From Anniella stebbinsi (taxonomy: Eukaryota > Chordata > Lepidosauria > Squamata > Anniellidae), in NCBI GenBank assembly GCA_029215795.1, contig JARDYH010000002.1:61295001-61359000 (forward strand): a DNA stretch of 64,000 nucleotides, written 5' to 3'. This document shows positions 1 through 13,100 of this stretch, in pieces (the first letter of the stretch is position 1; the number at the start of each line of letters is the position of its first letter). The position numbers and the translations under genes were made by a program. Under the pieces are notes generated by a model. The model was not told the origin of the DNA. It searched no databases and was given only the letters and a program-made list of their open reading frames with translations.

Positions 1-384
1 CAATATGTGACTATAAGCAGCATATCATAATACGTGAAGAAACACACTCAAACCATTATACAACTCTAGTTCAAGAACCAGTCATTAGGAACCACACCAT
101 TTAAAGGCAGAAATTTTAAATATCAGCTGTTTTATGTTTTAAAATTTTGTATATTGACTTTTTAATGTTCAATCTTTTAATTTTTGTAAACTGCCCAGAG
201 ATAATAATAAATAAATAAATATGCCTTTAAATAAGATGACCAACAATGGTTGAGATACAGGAGAAGCTTTTTAAATCTGTTTGAACAAAGTGCAACACCT
301 AGATATTAACATTAATACCAGCACTGTTAAAATAAGAACCAGATCGATAAGACAGTTTAGCTCAAGTCAATAAGTAATTCTTAC
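1..384. other. Start of TRIM36 intron 5, with a LINE/SINE tail
   Basis: Intronic sequence. Positions about 120-225 look like the plus-strand 3' tail of a LINE or SINE (TTTTTGTAAACTGCCCAGAG followed by AATAAATAAATAAAT). Nothing else is recognisable. Confidence 0.5.
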
Positions 385-480
385 CTCCGTTTCTTTGATT
401 AAAAGACCAAGTTCTGTAATCTGGCTGTTCACCTGGCTCTCCTTACTAATGAGGTAGTCTATGTCCTTTGAAAGCTTCTC
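385..480 (-). CDS. TRIM36: TRIM36 exon 5: start of the coiled coil
   Basis: The exon is 96 nt (32 codons, phase 0 at both ends), with an acceptor ending TTTAATAG and a GTAAGA donor. It encodes residues 258-289, beginning [16 protein letters not shown] and ending LLIKETE. The regular Leu/Ile spacing and high Glu/Lys/Gln content mark the N-terminal part of the TRIM coiled coil, used for antiparallel dimerisation. It matches the mammalian protein after AYKTLK. This is the last exon in the window; the rest of the gene is off the left edge. Confidence 0.95.
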
Positions 481-3400
481 CTATTAAAAATATCAACAAT
501 ACTGGTTAGAAACATTATTTTTGTTCTTGTTGTTAAAGAAAAGCTTTTTAAAATTCTGAGTTGGTGCACATAAGCCATGTACATGAATTCTAATGCTCCA
601 TGATTTGTTACTTTTGAAGTACATCTTCAGCAGCAAAAGGAAATTTACAGGCCAGTTCATTAAGCCACTGGGCTGATTATAGATCTAGTAAAATTAGAAT
701 CCAGAAAATATTTTAGAGCTACTGCAGCTAATTGACATCATCTGCAGCATATAAGCATTGCACAGTGCAGGTAGTACAGCCAAGACAAGTGATGTGGGTT
801 GTCTGGAAATGTTTGAATTTTTCTTGAAAAAAATTCAAATGCAAATTAGATTAACTTCATTGGAAAAATTTCAAAAGTACTCCATAGTATTTTTTTTGTC
901 CCCAATATACCACAAATATTTGAAGGAGGAATTAAAACCTACTGAATGTTATTTACATGCTTTATGAAAAAAACAAAGGTCCTGAAAACTGTTGACCCAC
1001 TAATTAATTTCAGCAACCCAAAGAAATGTGCCTGATATATTGACAATCACTAATCTATTTCAACAAACTACAACTCTCTTCCACTAAGGTTGTTGGGACA
1101 CCTTCAGTTTTGCTATCATTATTTTACTAATTCCATTTTACTCTGAGACATTTATGTATTTGAATGATATATATATTCTCTCACATGCTTGCTAGAGATA
1201 ATCCCCTGAAAAACATTAATTATAACTTTGAAGCTGCCAAACTTGCATAATATTGTATTTGCAATTGGGACACATTCATTTTTTACAAATGAACGTATGA
1301 AATGGGAAATTTTACCCTCTAAATTTTTCCGTCCCACACCACTAGCCAAGACATGTCAGGAAAAGGGTGTCTTGGGACTGAGCATGACCCATCTATGTAC
1401 CACCCTAACAGGCATTTCTGCAAATACAAGGAAGCTGCATAACACCAGCTTTGGCTCTTGGAAACAAGTGCCCCTTCTTTCTGTCAGGACTTCTGTAATC
1501 ATCACTAGATTGCATATTTCTGAAGTTATTTTAAGTTGAAAAAGGGTAACTAAGCATAAAAGGGACTGCACTGAGATGTACCTCTGCAGATCTTCCATCA
1601 AAATCTAGAATTAGAGCAACATACAGTTCATACATTAAAATCCTCATGAAATTTAACATCTGCCCCTATAAAATTTATTTAGTACAAGACAACCAAAACA
1701 GTAACTTTAGCCGTATATACGTGTGTGCGCACACACACACAGTCAATTAAAATATAAAATTGCTATGTCTATTCCAAAGAAATAAATAAACATTTGTCTA
1801 TTTGAACAACTGGTATGAGCCAGACTAAGGTAGTTAACAGTTTTGATTAAATATTACACTTTCATGCTTCAGGTATATTTAGAATTTTACAAGCCACAGC
1901 CTGTACCTTGTTTTATGAGTTAAGGTTCACAATATCCAGTAAAAAAGTGTACCCGATTGTATGTGTTGGGGGGGGGGGGGCAGGGTAGGGGAATTAAACC
2001 TCTAAAGCAGGGATTCTCATAATGACTGAGATTGACCAGCCACAAAATGGCAGCACAGGATGTTATGATCTCCAGTTTTTACATGCATCACAGCTCAATC
2101 GGGGCACCCAAAATTAGCTGCCAAAGGCAGCTGCCTCACTCTGCCTAGTGGCAGAGTTCCCCGCACCTATTTTGAAGTGACATTACAACTAGGAAGAAAG
2201 CAAGGAGTTAGCCCAGAGCCACTGCTTTATGTCACCAGAGCACACAAGGTTTCATTTCCAGCAATCACTGCTTTTTCTTTCTCCCTCTGTGACACACAAA
2301 CAGGGTAAGTGGGAACTCTGGCAGTTCCTGCGCACGATCTGCCTCGGTTGCTTCCACCAAACATCCCAGGTAGGAACCTGTCTAATTGCCTTTGCTCATA
2401 TGGTGCCCTGAGTTATAGGCCCAGAAGGTTCATCACTGATGCCAGGCTGGTGGCCAGCATGGAGCAGGACAAGCTGAAATTCCTCACAGCCTCTTCATTG
2501 TCCTCTTTCAAGCAGCAGGGAAATTCCATTTGCAAGACTCACTGCCACTGGTAGCTGCGGGCTCCTGGAGTAAAATGCTCCCTTGTGCCATCACTGCTGA
2601 TACCACTAATATCTCCTCCAGCAGTGGGCAACTTGACACGGTAGGCATCACTGTCACTGCAGCAGTGACCAAGGATGATGGCAAAGAGGACCATTAAGAT
2701 GAGACAGAGAGGGATCATGGCTTGTCCCACTCGATGCTAGCTGCTAGACTGGGGCTGATGCTGCTGGCTGCGTCCCTCTTCCATTGGGGACAGGAAAAGA
2801 AGGCACCATCCAAAGCTAGAAGGCATTCTATGATCAGTTAGGATGCTTGATTAAAGTGAAACTCCCATTATTTTCTCAGCTCCCACCCCCTTGCCTCTGC
2901 CTCTACCTTACCTTCTGCTAACTCCACCCTCCCCTCCTTCTGTTCTCCTGATGCTGACACAGACAACTGACATAAATGCCCCATCATAGGCCATTAAAGG
3001 TTTTGGAGTAGAGGGCAGTCTTAACTTGGCACTGAAAAGACTACAGTATTGGTGCCAGGCGGACCTCAGTAAAATGATTCCATAATCGAGGGGCCATCAA
3101 TGTGAAGGTCCTCTCCTTTGTTGCCATTAGAGTGAAGGCCCGGGAAAAAAATGGAAAAATTCAGGAAAAAATGTTTTTTTGTTGTTGTTTTTTCCTGAAG
3201 CCTTTTAGTTTTTTTCTGAAAAATTGAAAAAAAAAATGAGGAAAAAATGGATTATGGAATGTTTTATTTTAGAATGATGAATAAAATGTTTAAGATAAGA
3301 TGTTCATATATTTACTTCACCGCTTTTCTCAGTTTTTATGGGAATGGGTACTTTATGTCTGCTTAACACTGTAGAGGACTAGCGAAGACATAAATAATTT

Positions 3401-6400
3401 TCTTTGTTACTAATGTTGATGGTTTCTTCTGGTTTTTTTTAAATTGTTTTTTGCCTGCTCCTCATAAACTGGCAAAACCAAAGAGGTTCCTTGCAGTTCA
3501 GGTGTTCCTTACAGTTCAGGAGCTTGTCGCTCCATTTGTTACCAAAAAAAGGTACACTGTACTTTTATTTTATTTATTTATTTATAATATTTATATACCG
3601 CTCCTCATTCAAAATTTCGGAGCAGTAAACAAAATAAAATAGAATAAAAGCACAGTAAAAGCACATTATTACCAAAGTGCAAAATAAACCACGGCCGAAC
3701 ATTACAGGAAGGCTTCATGGAATAACAAAGTTTTTAGGAGGCGCCGGAAGGAATACAAAGTTGGCACCTGCCTGACCTCCAGAGGCAGGGAATTCCATAG
3801 GAGGGGGACCACCACACTGAAGGCTCTTCCCCTGGTGGACTCCAATCGGACCATAGGTCTATGTGGAACCACCAGGAGCATGCCCTCGGATCACCTCAGT
3901 GACCTGGCAGGTTGATAGGGGAGAAGGCGCTCTCTCAGGTATCCTGGTCCCAAGTTGTTTAGGGTTTTGTACACTAGTACAAGAACCTTAAACCTTGCCC
4001 GGTAGCGAATAGGCAGCCAGTGCAGTTCCCTCAGTAAAGGAGTTACATGCTGGAAAGGTGCAGCTCCAGACAACAGCTGAGCTGAGCATTCTGCACTAGC
4101 TCCAGCTTCCGTAGCAGCTTTAAGGGCAGCCCCACATAGAGCGCATTGCAATAATCCAGCCTAGAGGTTACTAATGCCTGTACCACCAAGGCCAAGCTAT
4201 CCCTGTCCAGGAGAGGCTGTAGCTAGTGAACAAAGCAAAGCTGGTAAAAGGCACTCCAAGATGCCATGGCCACTTGGGCCTCCAGCAACAGTAATATATT
4301 TAAGCGTACCCCCAAACTACGAACCTGATTTTTCAGAGGGAGTGGAACCCCATCCAGAACAGGCAACGAGCCTATCTCCTGGACTTGGGAACCACTCACC
4401 TACAGAGTTTCCATCTTGCCAGGATTCAGTTTCAGTTTATTGGTCCTCATCCAGCCCATTACTGAGTCTAGGCACCGATCCAGCCTCACCTGATTCAGAT
4501 GTCACAGGGATATAGAGCTGTGAGTCATCCACACATTGATGGCATTTAGCTCCAAATCCCCTAATGACCACTCCCAGCGGCTTCATATAGATGTTAAGTA
4601 ACATTGGGGACAAGATGGTGCCCTGCGGCACCCCATAGCTCAATCTCCAAGGGGCCAAGGAATGGTCACCCAATGGTACTCTCTGAAAATGACCCCGTAT
4701 GTAAGACCAGAACCACTGTAACACTGTAAAAAGGGGGTGTTTGTGACTGGACGGTAGTTGTCTAATACCATCAGGTCCAGGGTAGACTTCTTCAGGAGTG
4801 TTAGCACCACTGCCTCCTTAAGGACAACAGGGACCACCCCTTCCCGAAGGGAAGCATTTATCACCCCCTGGACCCACCCAGTCAACCCCCCTCGACTTGC
4901 TTTTATAAGCCAAGAGGGCCAGGGATCGAGAAGGCAAGTGATTGGTTGCATTTTTGCAAGCACCTTGTCCACATCATCAGGCCGCAATAACTGGAACTGA
5001 TCCCACAAAATCGAGCAGATTGTGGCATCAGACACCTCAACTGGAGCTGCACTAACAACAGCATCAAGCTCACTGCAGAGACAAGCAATCTTGTCCTCAA
5101 AGTGCAAGGCAAAAAGGTCACAGCGGGTCCTCAAAGGGGCCAGGGCTCCATTTGCTGGGGAGGGTGTTAGCAGCCTCCGGACCACCCGGAAGAGCTCTGC
5201 TGGATGACTACTCGAGGATGCAATGGGGGCAGCAAAAAAGCCTTCTTTGCTACCCACACTGCAACGCAATAGGCACAATTATGCTTTCTAGAGCATGCTC
5301 GGTCATCTTCGCTTTGAGTCTTATGCCATTTGCGCTCTAACCAATGTCCAGCCAGTTTCATTGACCGCAGCTCCCTAGTATACCAAGGAGCAGAGCAGGC
5401 TCTACAGGGCTGGAGAGGGCACTCAGGCACAATCAAGTTGATGGCCCTCCGCATCTCACTGTTACGAATGGGTCCCCCACCCTTGCAGGAGAGGAGTAAC
5501 GCCGTAAGTTCAAATCCCACCAGGAAATGATCTGACCATGACAATGGGGTTACTTGGACCCCTGCAATCTTTAGACTACCCATCTCACAGCTTGAGGCAA
5601 AAACCAAGACAGCCCCATGGTTGTCATGGAGAACAGGAAGTCCCGAGCTGGAGCTCCAGAGGCAGCCTCAGCGTGAAAGTTGAAGTCCCCTAGAACCACC
5701 ATCCTGGGTTCCTCCAACACCAAATGTGATAATTTAATATACCAAATGTGATAATTTTATACCAAACTAACTTGTACATTATTACATTTTATGTTTCTAA
5801 AGTAACAAAGTGACTTTCAATCAGTAAAAAGTGCTAATACTGCATTTTTTTTTTCAATTTTTCCAAAAATTTTCATTTTTTTCTGGAAATTTTTCCCCCC
5901 AGAAATAAACCCTTTTTTCCCCCATGGCTTCAAAATTTCCAGAAATGTTACATCTCTAGGCCATGTTCTGAGCCTCACTTGGATGTGGCAGTTGGAGGAA
6001 GACCCCAGATGTTAATGGTAGTGTACAGGTAGGTTCAGGTCAGGAGAGGCGTTCTGTCAGGTATCGCGGTCCCAAGCTTTGTAAAGCTTTATAGGTTAAG
6101 CCAGCACTTTGAATCCAGCTCGGTAACATAGAGGCGGCCAATGGAAGCAGCCAGAATTGGTGTTATATGCTCAATCCTGGCCCCAGTTTATTTATTTTAT
6201 TTATTTATTACATATTTATACTGCCCAACAGCCAAGGCTCTCTGGGCAGTTCACAATTAAAACAATTAAAGCCACAATATGCAAAGTCAGAATTTAAAAC
6301 TTTTTTTTTTAAAAAAAATTTAAAATGTCATATAAAACAGGAAAATGAAAAGTTATAATCCAGGGAAGGCTTGTCTAAAAAGATGTGTCTTCAGGAAGCA

Positions 6401-9400
6401 TTTAAAAGATGTTATATTCTCTGTCTCCCTAACTGCAAGAGAGAGGGTTTTCCAGAGGGTGGGTGCCGCTACAGAGAAGGCCCGCCATGGAAGTTCTTCG
6501 TGACGTCATTCTGTTCGTCTTGGAATGACAAGCAGGACCTCTTCTGACCATCATAAATGTCGTCTGGGTGTGTATAAGGGAAGGCGTTCTGCTAGGTATC
6601 CTGATCCCAAGTTATTTAGGGCTTTATAGGATAATACCATAACCTTGTATATGGCTCAGTAGCTAACAGGCAGCAAGTGCAGTTCTTTTAGCACGTTTTA
6701 TGTAGGCAGTTATTAAACCAGCTGCCACATTTTGCGCAAGCTGCAGCTCCTGAACAGTCTTCAAGTGCAGCCCCACATGCAGTGCATTGCAGTAATCTAA
6801 CTTGGAGGTTACCAGAGCATAGATTACTGAACCCAGGTTATTGCTGCCCAGATAGGGGCATAGCTGGGCCACCCGCCAAAGCTGGTAGACGGCACTCCAT
6901 GCCACTGAGGCTACTTGAGCTTCAAATGATGGACATGGATCCAGGAGAACCCCTAAGCCATGAACCTACTCCTTCAAGGGGAGTGCAACCCCATCCAGGA
7001 CAGATTGAGTACTCTCCGTCTGGTCAGAAGAAACACCCACTAACAGCGTCTCAATCTTGTCTGGATGGAGCTTCGGTTTATTAGCCCTCTTCCAATCCAT
7101 TGTCGTAGTCAGGCACTGATTTAGCACATCCATGGCCTCACCTGATGAAGATGAAAAGGAGTAGTAGTGTTCTGTATCATCAGCAGATTGATGGCAACGC
7201 ACTCCAAAACTCCGGGTGACCCCATTCAGTGATTTCATGTAGATGTTGAATAGCATGGGTGGCAAAACTGACCCGAGAAACTCCATGCTGGAGAAGCCAC
7301 AGGGCCGAGCAATATTCCCCAAGTATCACTTCCTAGAACCAGCCATCCAAGTAGGAGCAGAACCACTGCAATGTAGTACCCCCCACTCCCAATTCAGAGA
7401 GTCACCCCAGAAGGATATCATGTTCGGTGTTATCGAAAGCCAGCAAGAGACCCAGAAGTATCAACAAGGTCATACTCCCCATGTCTCTCTCCAGACATAG
7501 GTCATCATACAGGGCGACCAAGGCTGTTTCCGTGCCAAAACCAGGCCTGAAAACTGACTGAAATGAATCCAGATAATCAGTCTCATCCAATAATGCTTGA
7601 AGCTGGATGGAGCTTGCCCAGGAAAGGAACATTTTGCCACCAGGCTAAAGTTAAGATTTTTCAGGTCCAGAAAGATTTTTTTCAGGACCATGCCCTCTTG
7701 GCAAGGAGGCATTAATCATCTCCCTGGCCCAGCCTGCTAGTTTTTATAAGCCAAGCAGGGCAAGAATCCAATATGGAACCTTATCAATGTCTTCAAGCTG
7801 TACCAACTGAAACTCATCCAAAGTCCCTCACCTTCTGATCAACATCCCCGTTACTGGCTGAAATAATCAAATCTAGACTGTGCCTGATAACATGTTGGGA
7901 CAGTCCCATGGTTGTCATGGAGGCCATGAAATCCTGAGCTATCCCAAACAAGGTGCGTTTGGCATGAATGTTGATGTCCCCCAAAACAAGCAGCTTGGGG
8001 AACCTTAGCAGCACATCTGAGACCACCTCTATCAGCTCAGGTAGGGAGACTGCTGGGAGGCAGGGTGGGCAGTACACCAGCAAAATCCCCAATTTGTCCT
8101 GCTGGCCCAAGACAAGATGCTGAACCAAGTATACCCAGATGAGCACAACTTGGAGTGACTAACTCCTCCCTGTTTGCCTACCCAGCTCTCGACTATACAT
8201 GCCAAATCAGCTGCCTCATCCACTATTAAATCATGGATAAGGGAGGTTTTATTATGCACCGATCTGACATTTAAAAGCACCATCCAGAGACCCAAGGGCA
8301 GGATAACAACCAACAAATCTGCAGATGCAGGGCAGACCAAAACCACTGTCTGGGTCACATTCCCCTTACCCGACTAGCCTTCTTCCCAACACCATATCTC
8401 CCTCTACACATTACTATACTGATTGCCCCCACCCCAGTCCCTCCATTTGATCCCATATCCTCCCTCCGAGGTACATAGCCCTATGAGAGAACCAAGCCCA
8501 GATGATATTCACAGGCCTTGTAACTTTCTAGCTGACCCACCTGCCGAATTATCAAAGTCCTGTGATGTTGAGGGTTAAGCTGCATCACTTTGCTTAGCCT
8601 CTTTCCAAAGGGCAAGAGAAAGTTGAACCTTCCCACTTACCTTGAGTGTTTTGTAGGCACTGCTCATGGTAGACACTCTGTGGTTTGCATGTGTGCCACC
8701 CAATTTGCAAAGATGACAAACAGGCCTTTTGCATATTTCACAATACATGTTTACTCTCTCCATTTCATGTTCCGGACACATCAAAACCTAATGAGGAAAA
8801 ATAAAAAAAATATGAAGTACTTCAAGAACTGCCCAACAATGTAGTACATTACTTGGATGTCATAGTTTTGACAGAATCACAGATGAACGTAGCCATGGCA
8901 CCGTCTGGTCCTCTTTTTATGAATAGTTCTCAGCTTGTGCAGTCTGAGGATGCTGAGAAGCTGCTTGGGCTGGTTGACTGGGCAGCCACCAAACCTATGG
9001 GTGTGGGGAGGACTGGAACATGGCACTTGCTCTTTAGAGCTTTGCTGTTCTTGGCTAGTAAAGTCTGCCAGAGGTGGGTTTACAATATAGGTATCAGATT
9101 CAGAAACAGACAGGGTTGGGGATAGTTCTAGCAGTCCTGAAGGAGTCAATAATAAAATCACTGCTGAAGAAGCGAAATCTAGATCCCTTGGCTATGGAGA
9201 ATCACCACAATTTCAAATAAACCATTTCTAAGAAAGGTCTTGGAGGGGGTGACAGCATGTCAGGTTCAGGCAATTTTGGATAACACTGATTATTTTGATC
9301 CATTCCAATGTGGCTTCAGGCCTGGGTTTGGAACAGAAACTGCCTTGGTCACTGGGGAATGGATGGGTAGGGGGGACTGTAACTCTCAGTGGCTATCAAT

Positions 9401-10059
9401 ACCATTGACCACGGTATACTTCTGGACTATCTTTCTGGGATTGGACCTGGGTGCACAGAGTTGGAATGGCTCCAGTCCTTCCTGGGGGGCCAGGAACAGA
9501 AAATGGTGCTAGGGGTATTTTGTTCTATTCCTTGGTCACTGACATTTGGGATGCCTCAAGGTTCCATCTTATCCCCCATGTTTTTGAACTTTTACATGAA
9601 ACTGTTGGGAGAAGTTATCTGGAGATCTGTGCTGAGGTATCATCAATATGTGGCTGACAACATGTCTCTCTTTTCCCACTGCCCAATCCCAGGGAGGCAG
9701 CTGAAACACCTGGACAGGTGTCTGGGAGACAGGATTGGAACAGATGAGATCTACCAAACTGACAATTGATTTGAATAAGACGAAAGTACTGTACGTTTGG
9801 AAATATTAATCTGGATGGAGATTTAGATCCAACTCTGGATAGGGTCACGCTCTTCCTGAAGGGCAAGGGATGCAGCCTGGGAGCGCTCCTGGATTCGGCA
9901 CTGTCTATGGAGGCACAGGTAGCATCAATTGCTAGGAGTGCTTTTTACCCACTTAGTCTGGTCTGGCAGCTGCAGCACTATCTAGAGAAGGCTAACCTAG
10001 CAACAGTGACACATGACTTGGTTAGGTCGAGTTTAGGTTACTGCGCTCTACATGGGCTG

Positions 10060-10100
<41 letters not shown>

Positions 10101-13100
10101 GGTTGCCCTTAAAGACGGTTCAGAAACTGCAAGTGATACAGAATGCAGCAGCTAGAATGCTAGGCACTTGGATCTTATTACTTCTATTCTGTGTCATGAC
10201 GTTGGCTGCCTGTTATATTCTGAGCCCAATTCAAAGTGCTGGCTTTCACTGGCCAAGCAGCATTTAGTGCAAAACTGATGTTTTCAAGGGGAGTGCTATC
10301 CCATTCAAGAGAGTGCATCCCATTCTAGGATCACTCCAGCTCCTGTCGAGCAGGACTTCTGTCTTGTTTATAATAAGCTTCAATTTTTGCCCCTCATCCA
10401 GCCCATTACTGCCTCTAGGCACTACAGAGCATCAATAGCTTCCCTGTAATCTAATGAAGAGAGAAACAGAGCTGCATATTAACAACAATGTACTCCAAAT
10501 CTCTGGAAGACCTCTCCGAGAGGTTCCATGTAGATGTCAAGGTATCAAGCAGAGTCCCCAGTGCCACTATCTGGAACCAACAGTCCAGAAAAGACCAGAA
10601 CCACCATAAAACAGTGCCTCCAAAGCAACCAAGCAATTATAACCATGCAAACCAGAAGGATACCACGGTAGATGATATCAATTGCTTGTAAGTTAAGACT
10701 ATTAAGTAGCAATGGCAAACAAGTGGAAGCATGAACTGCCACAAAATAGTTTCTAGAAGCCATCTGGCTGGCTCTGCAGAAGGGCATGAAGGTTATTTTT
10801 TCCTTGCATTTTTGTTTTTTCTTAATAAAGTAAATGTAAGCAAGTTGTTTCATCCAGTCACTTGTTTTGTATATTACAAACAGTTACCTTGTTTGATTAC
10901 TCTGATTCACAGCGTACTTTTTTAATTTAATAGCAGAAATGCTAAGATGAGAGACTCTATAATTATATTTGACTAAAACTCAACACAGCCTGGAATTTAA
11001 CGTTTTAAGATTAATTCACTGAACAGGATTATGAACAATTAGACAATTCCATCTGCTTCTCTTTATAAAAGAAAAAATGGCCATTTAAAACAGTTATCCT
11101 GTAGGTGTTGTAAATGGGAACTAGTCCAACACGATTACCAACTTGCCTGAGATATTGTAGGTATTTTTCTTTTTTAATGGTTTTCTTAAACCCAGGCTTC
11201 ATTACCCACTGCACAAGTATAGGCTTGGATACAAAGTTTCACTTGTGCTAAACATAAGGCACTTTCACACATGGATGTGCCAATTTCCACAGACCACCTA
11301 CCCCCTACCCCAGCTCTAGTCCTCTATGTTGAGGAAAATTCATAGACTAAGTGGATTGGTTGAAAGTTTTAGAGTCTTGAAGGACATATCAGCCAGCTGA
11401 AGGCAATAAGGTTGAGAAAGAGTTTTTTTCTGTACAGAATTGGAAAGGTCAACCTGATTATTGCTAAGTGTCTAATAAGATAAAATGATTAATCTGGGAA
11501 ATGTATATAAGTGAGCCTTAGTTTAATGGCTAGGGTGGTTGTCAGGCGTGGTGTATTTGGACGTGGAGAGATCTGATGAAGGACTGCACATATATTGATG
11601 GAAACTGTTGTGCTGCTGTATATATTGGATCACGAGTAAACAACCTGTATTATACACAAGATTTGGTGTGTGAGTATTTCTTCAGCTCCTGGATTACTAC
11701 TGGACTTATTGTTAATACAAGCGCTCGCAGCGTTTGTCCCTTTTCGCTTCAATTCCCCAACACTCTATGCTGCACCACATCCCATTATGGAGGGTTCCCT
11801 AATCCTCACGGAAGTGGTTTTTCAGGGAAAGAAAATTCCACTAACATTCATGGCTCTTTTTATCTAAATCAAATATTTAGGCTGCAAAACATGGATTTGG
11901 TGCGGGTAAATAAGAGGGCAATCACAAATAGATGCAACTACCAGTGATTTATAAGTTGGAAATTGAAAGGAAGTTATTAACCATCTGGGGAATAAAAATC
12001 TGGAACATAGCCTCAATAAAACTAAAAGCAAATAACCTCATTTGTTTTACTAAATTGCATAGGCTGATATGTTCTTTACTGCAAATTTTAATCTCAGGCA
12101 TCATTAGAAATAAACTTAGAGAAAGAACTATTCTCATTCACATCTCCACCACAACAGCCTTTCTGACATTACATTAGATGACAGGTGAAGACATCCATAT
12201 ATTGTAAGCATGAAAGTAGGGATGTGTATCATATTGATAAAATGTCTGATAACGATATGATAAAGTCATTATCGGACATCCGATTAACGATAGCGATACG
12301 ATAGAAAAACCTCCGATAAATATCCGATCCAAAAATTTTCAGCCCGATTATATCAGGTTTTTTCAGATTACCGGACCGCCATATAAATAAACCTGTAACT
12401 TCTGTATTTTCAAAGTTACAGGCTTGAAACTTGGTCACAGTGCTTATGGAGTATGCCTAAGTATGTGCATGAAATTTGAGATCGATCCCTCCAACCCTAG
12501 ATTTTATATGAATTCATTAAAATTCGTTTAAGTTCTGGCAAGTCAGAATGACAGCTCGCCACGTGCATTCATTCAGACCTGTCAAAAAGTTGCGCAATCT
12601 TTAAAAAATTCATATAAAATTCAGGGGTGGAGGGACTGATCTGAAATTTGGCACATATGTGTAGCAACATGTGCTAGACATGTGTATGAAATTTGAGATC
12701 AATCCCTCCAACCCTCAATTTTATATGAATTTATAAAAGTTTGTGCAACTTTATTGACACAGCTGGTTGACCAGGCCTCATGCTGTCATCTTGTTGTCTG
12801 CTTTTTTTCACATAGGCTTGCATTGGGGGAAAAGCATGCATAACTTTTATATTTGAAATGATAATGACATGAAATATGGGGAGCCAGGACTAGCAAGATT
12901 CAATCTGCAATGTCCAAAAAGTTTCATGTCTCTGTCTTTTCAAATTAAAAAGTTACAGGGGTCCCCCAAAAGCCCCACCCCTCGCTGTAACTTCTTCATT
13001 TTTAAAGATAAAAACATGAAACTTGTGGGACATTGAAGATGGGATCTGGCTGGTCATTTGTGAAAAAAATCAGAGCAATTGCTCAAACCCTCGATTTTCT

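Larger units (their letters stand above)
2950..6184 (-). mobile_element. L2-type LINE 3' part (copy A), split by a later hAT insertion
   Basis: Minus-strand fragments at 5963-6184 and about 2950-3140 encode consecutive pieces of the same LINE C terminus. The right part gives an EHITPIL-like motif and a GT-A-x-PDRT segment. The left part gives [15 protein letters not shown] and QVKTAL-SK-FNGL, matching the usual L2 ending. Removing 3141-5958 restores continuity (AAGGCC followed by TGTTCTGAG). Decayed, non-coding. Confidence 0.72.

Noticed and set aside
2540..2718. Minus-strand 59-codon ORF with a hydrophobic N terminus ([17 protein letters not shown])
   Set aside because: Looks like a signal anchor, but it has no homology that I can name, no splice context and an upstream in-frame stop, and it lies in repeat-like sequence. 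Not called a gene.
10052..10155. ORF containing alternating Tyr-Ile repeats
   Set aside because: It is the translation of the (TA)n microsatellite inside L2 copy D.
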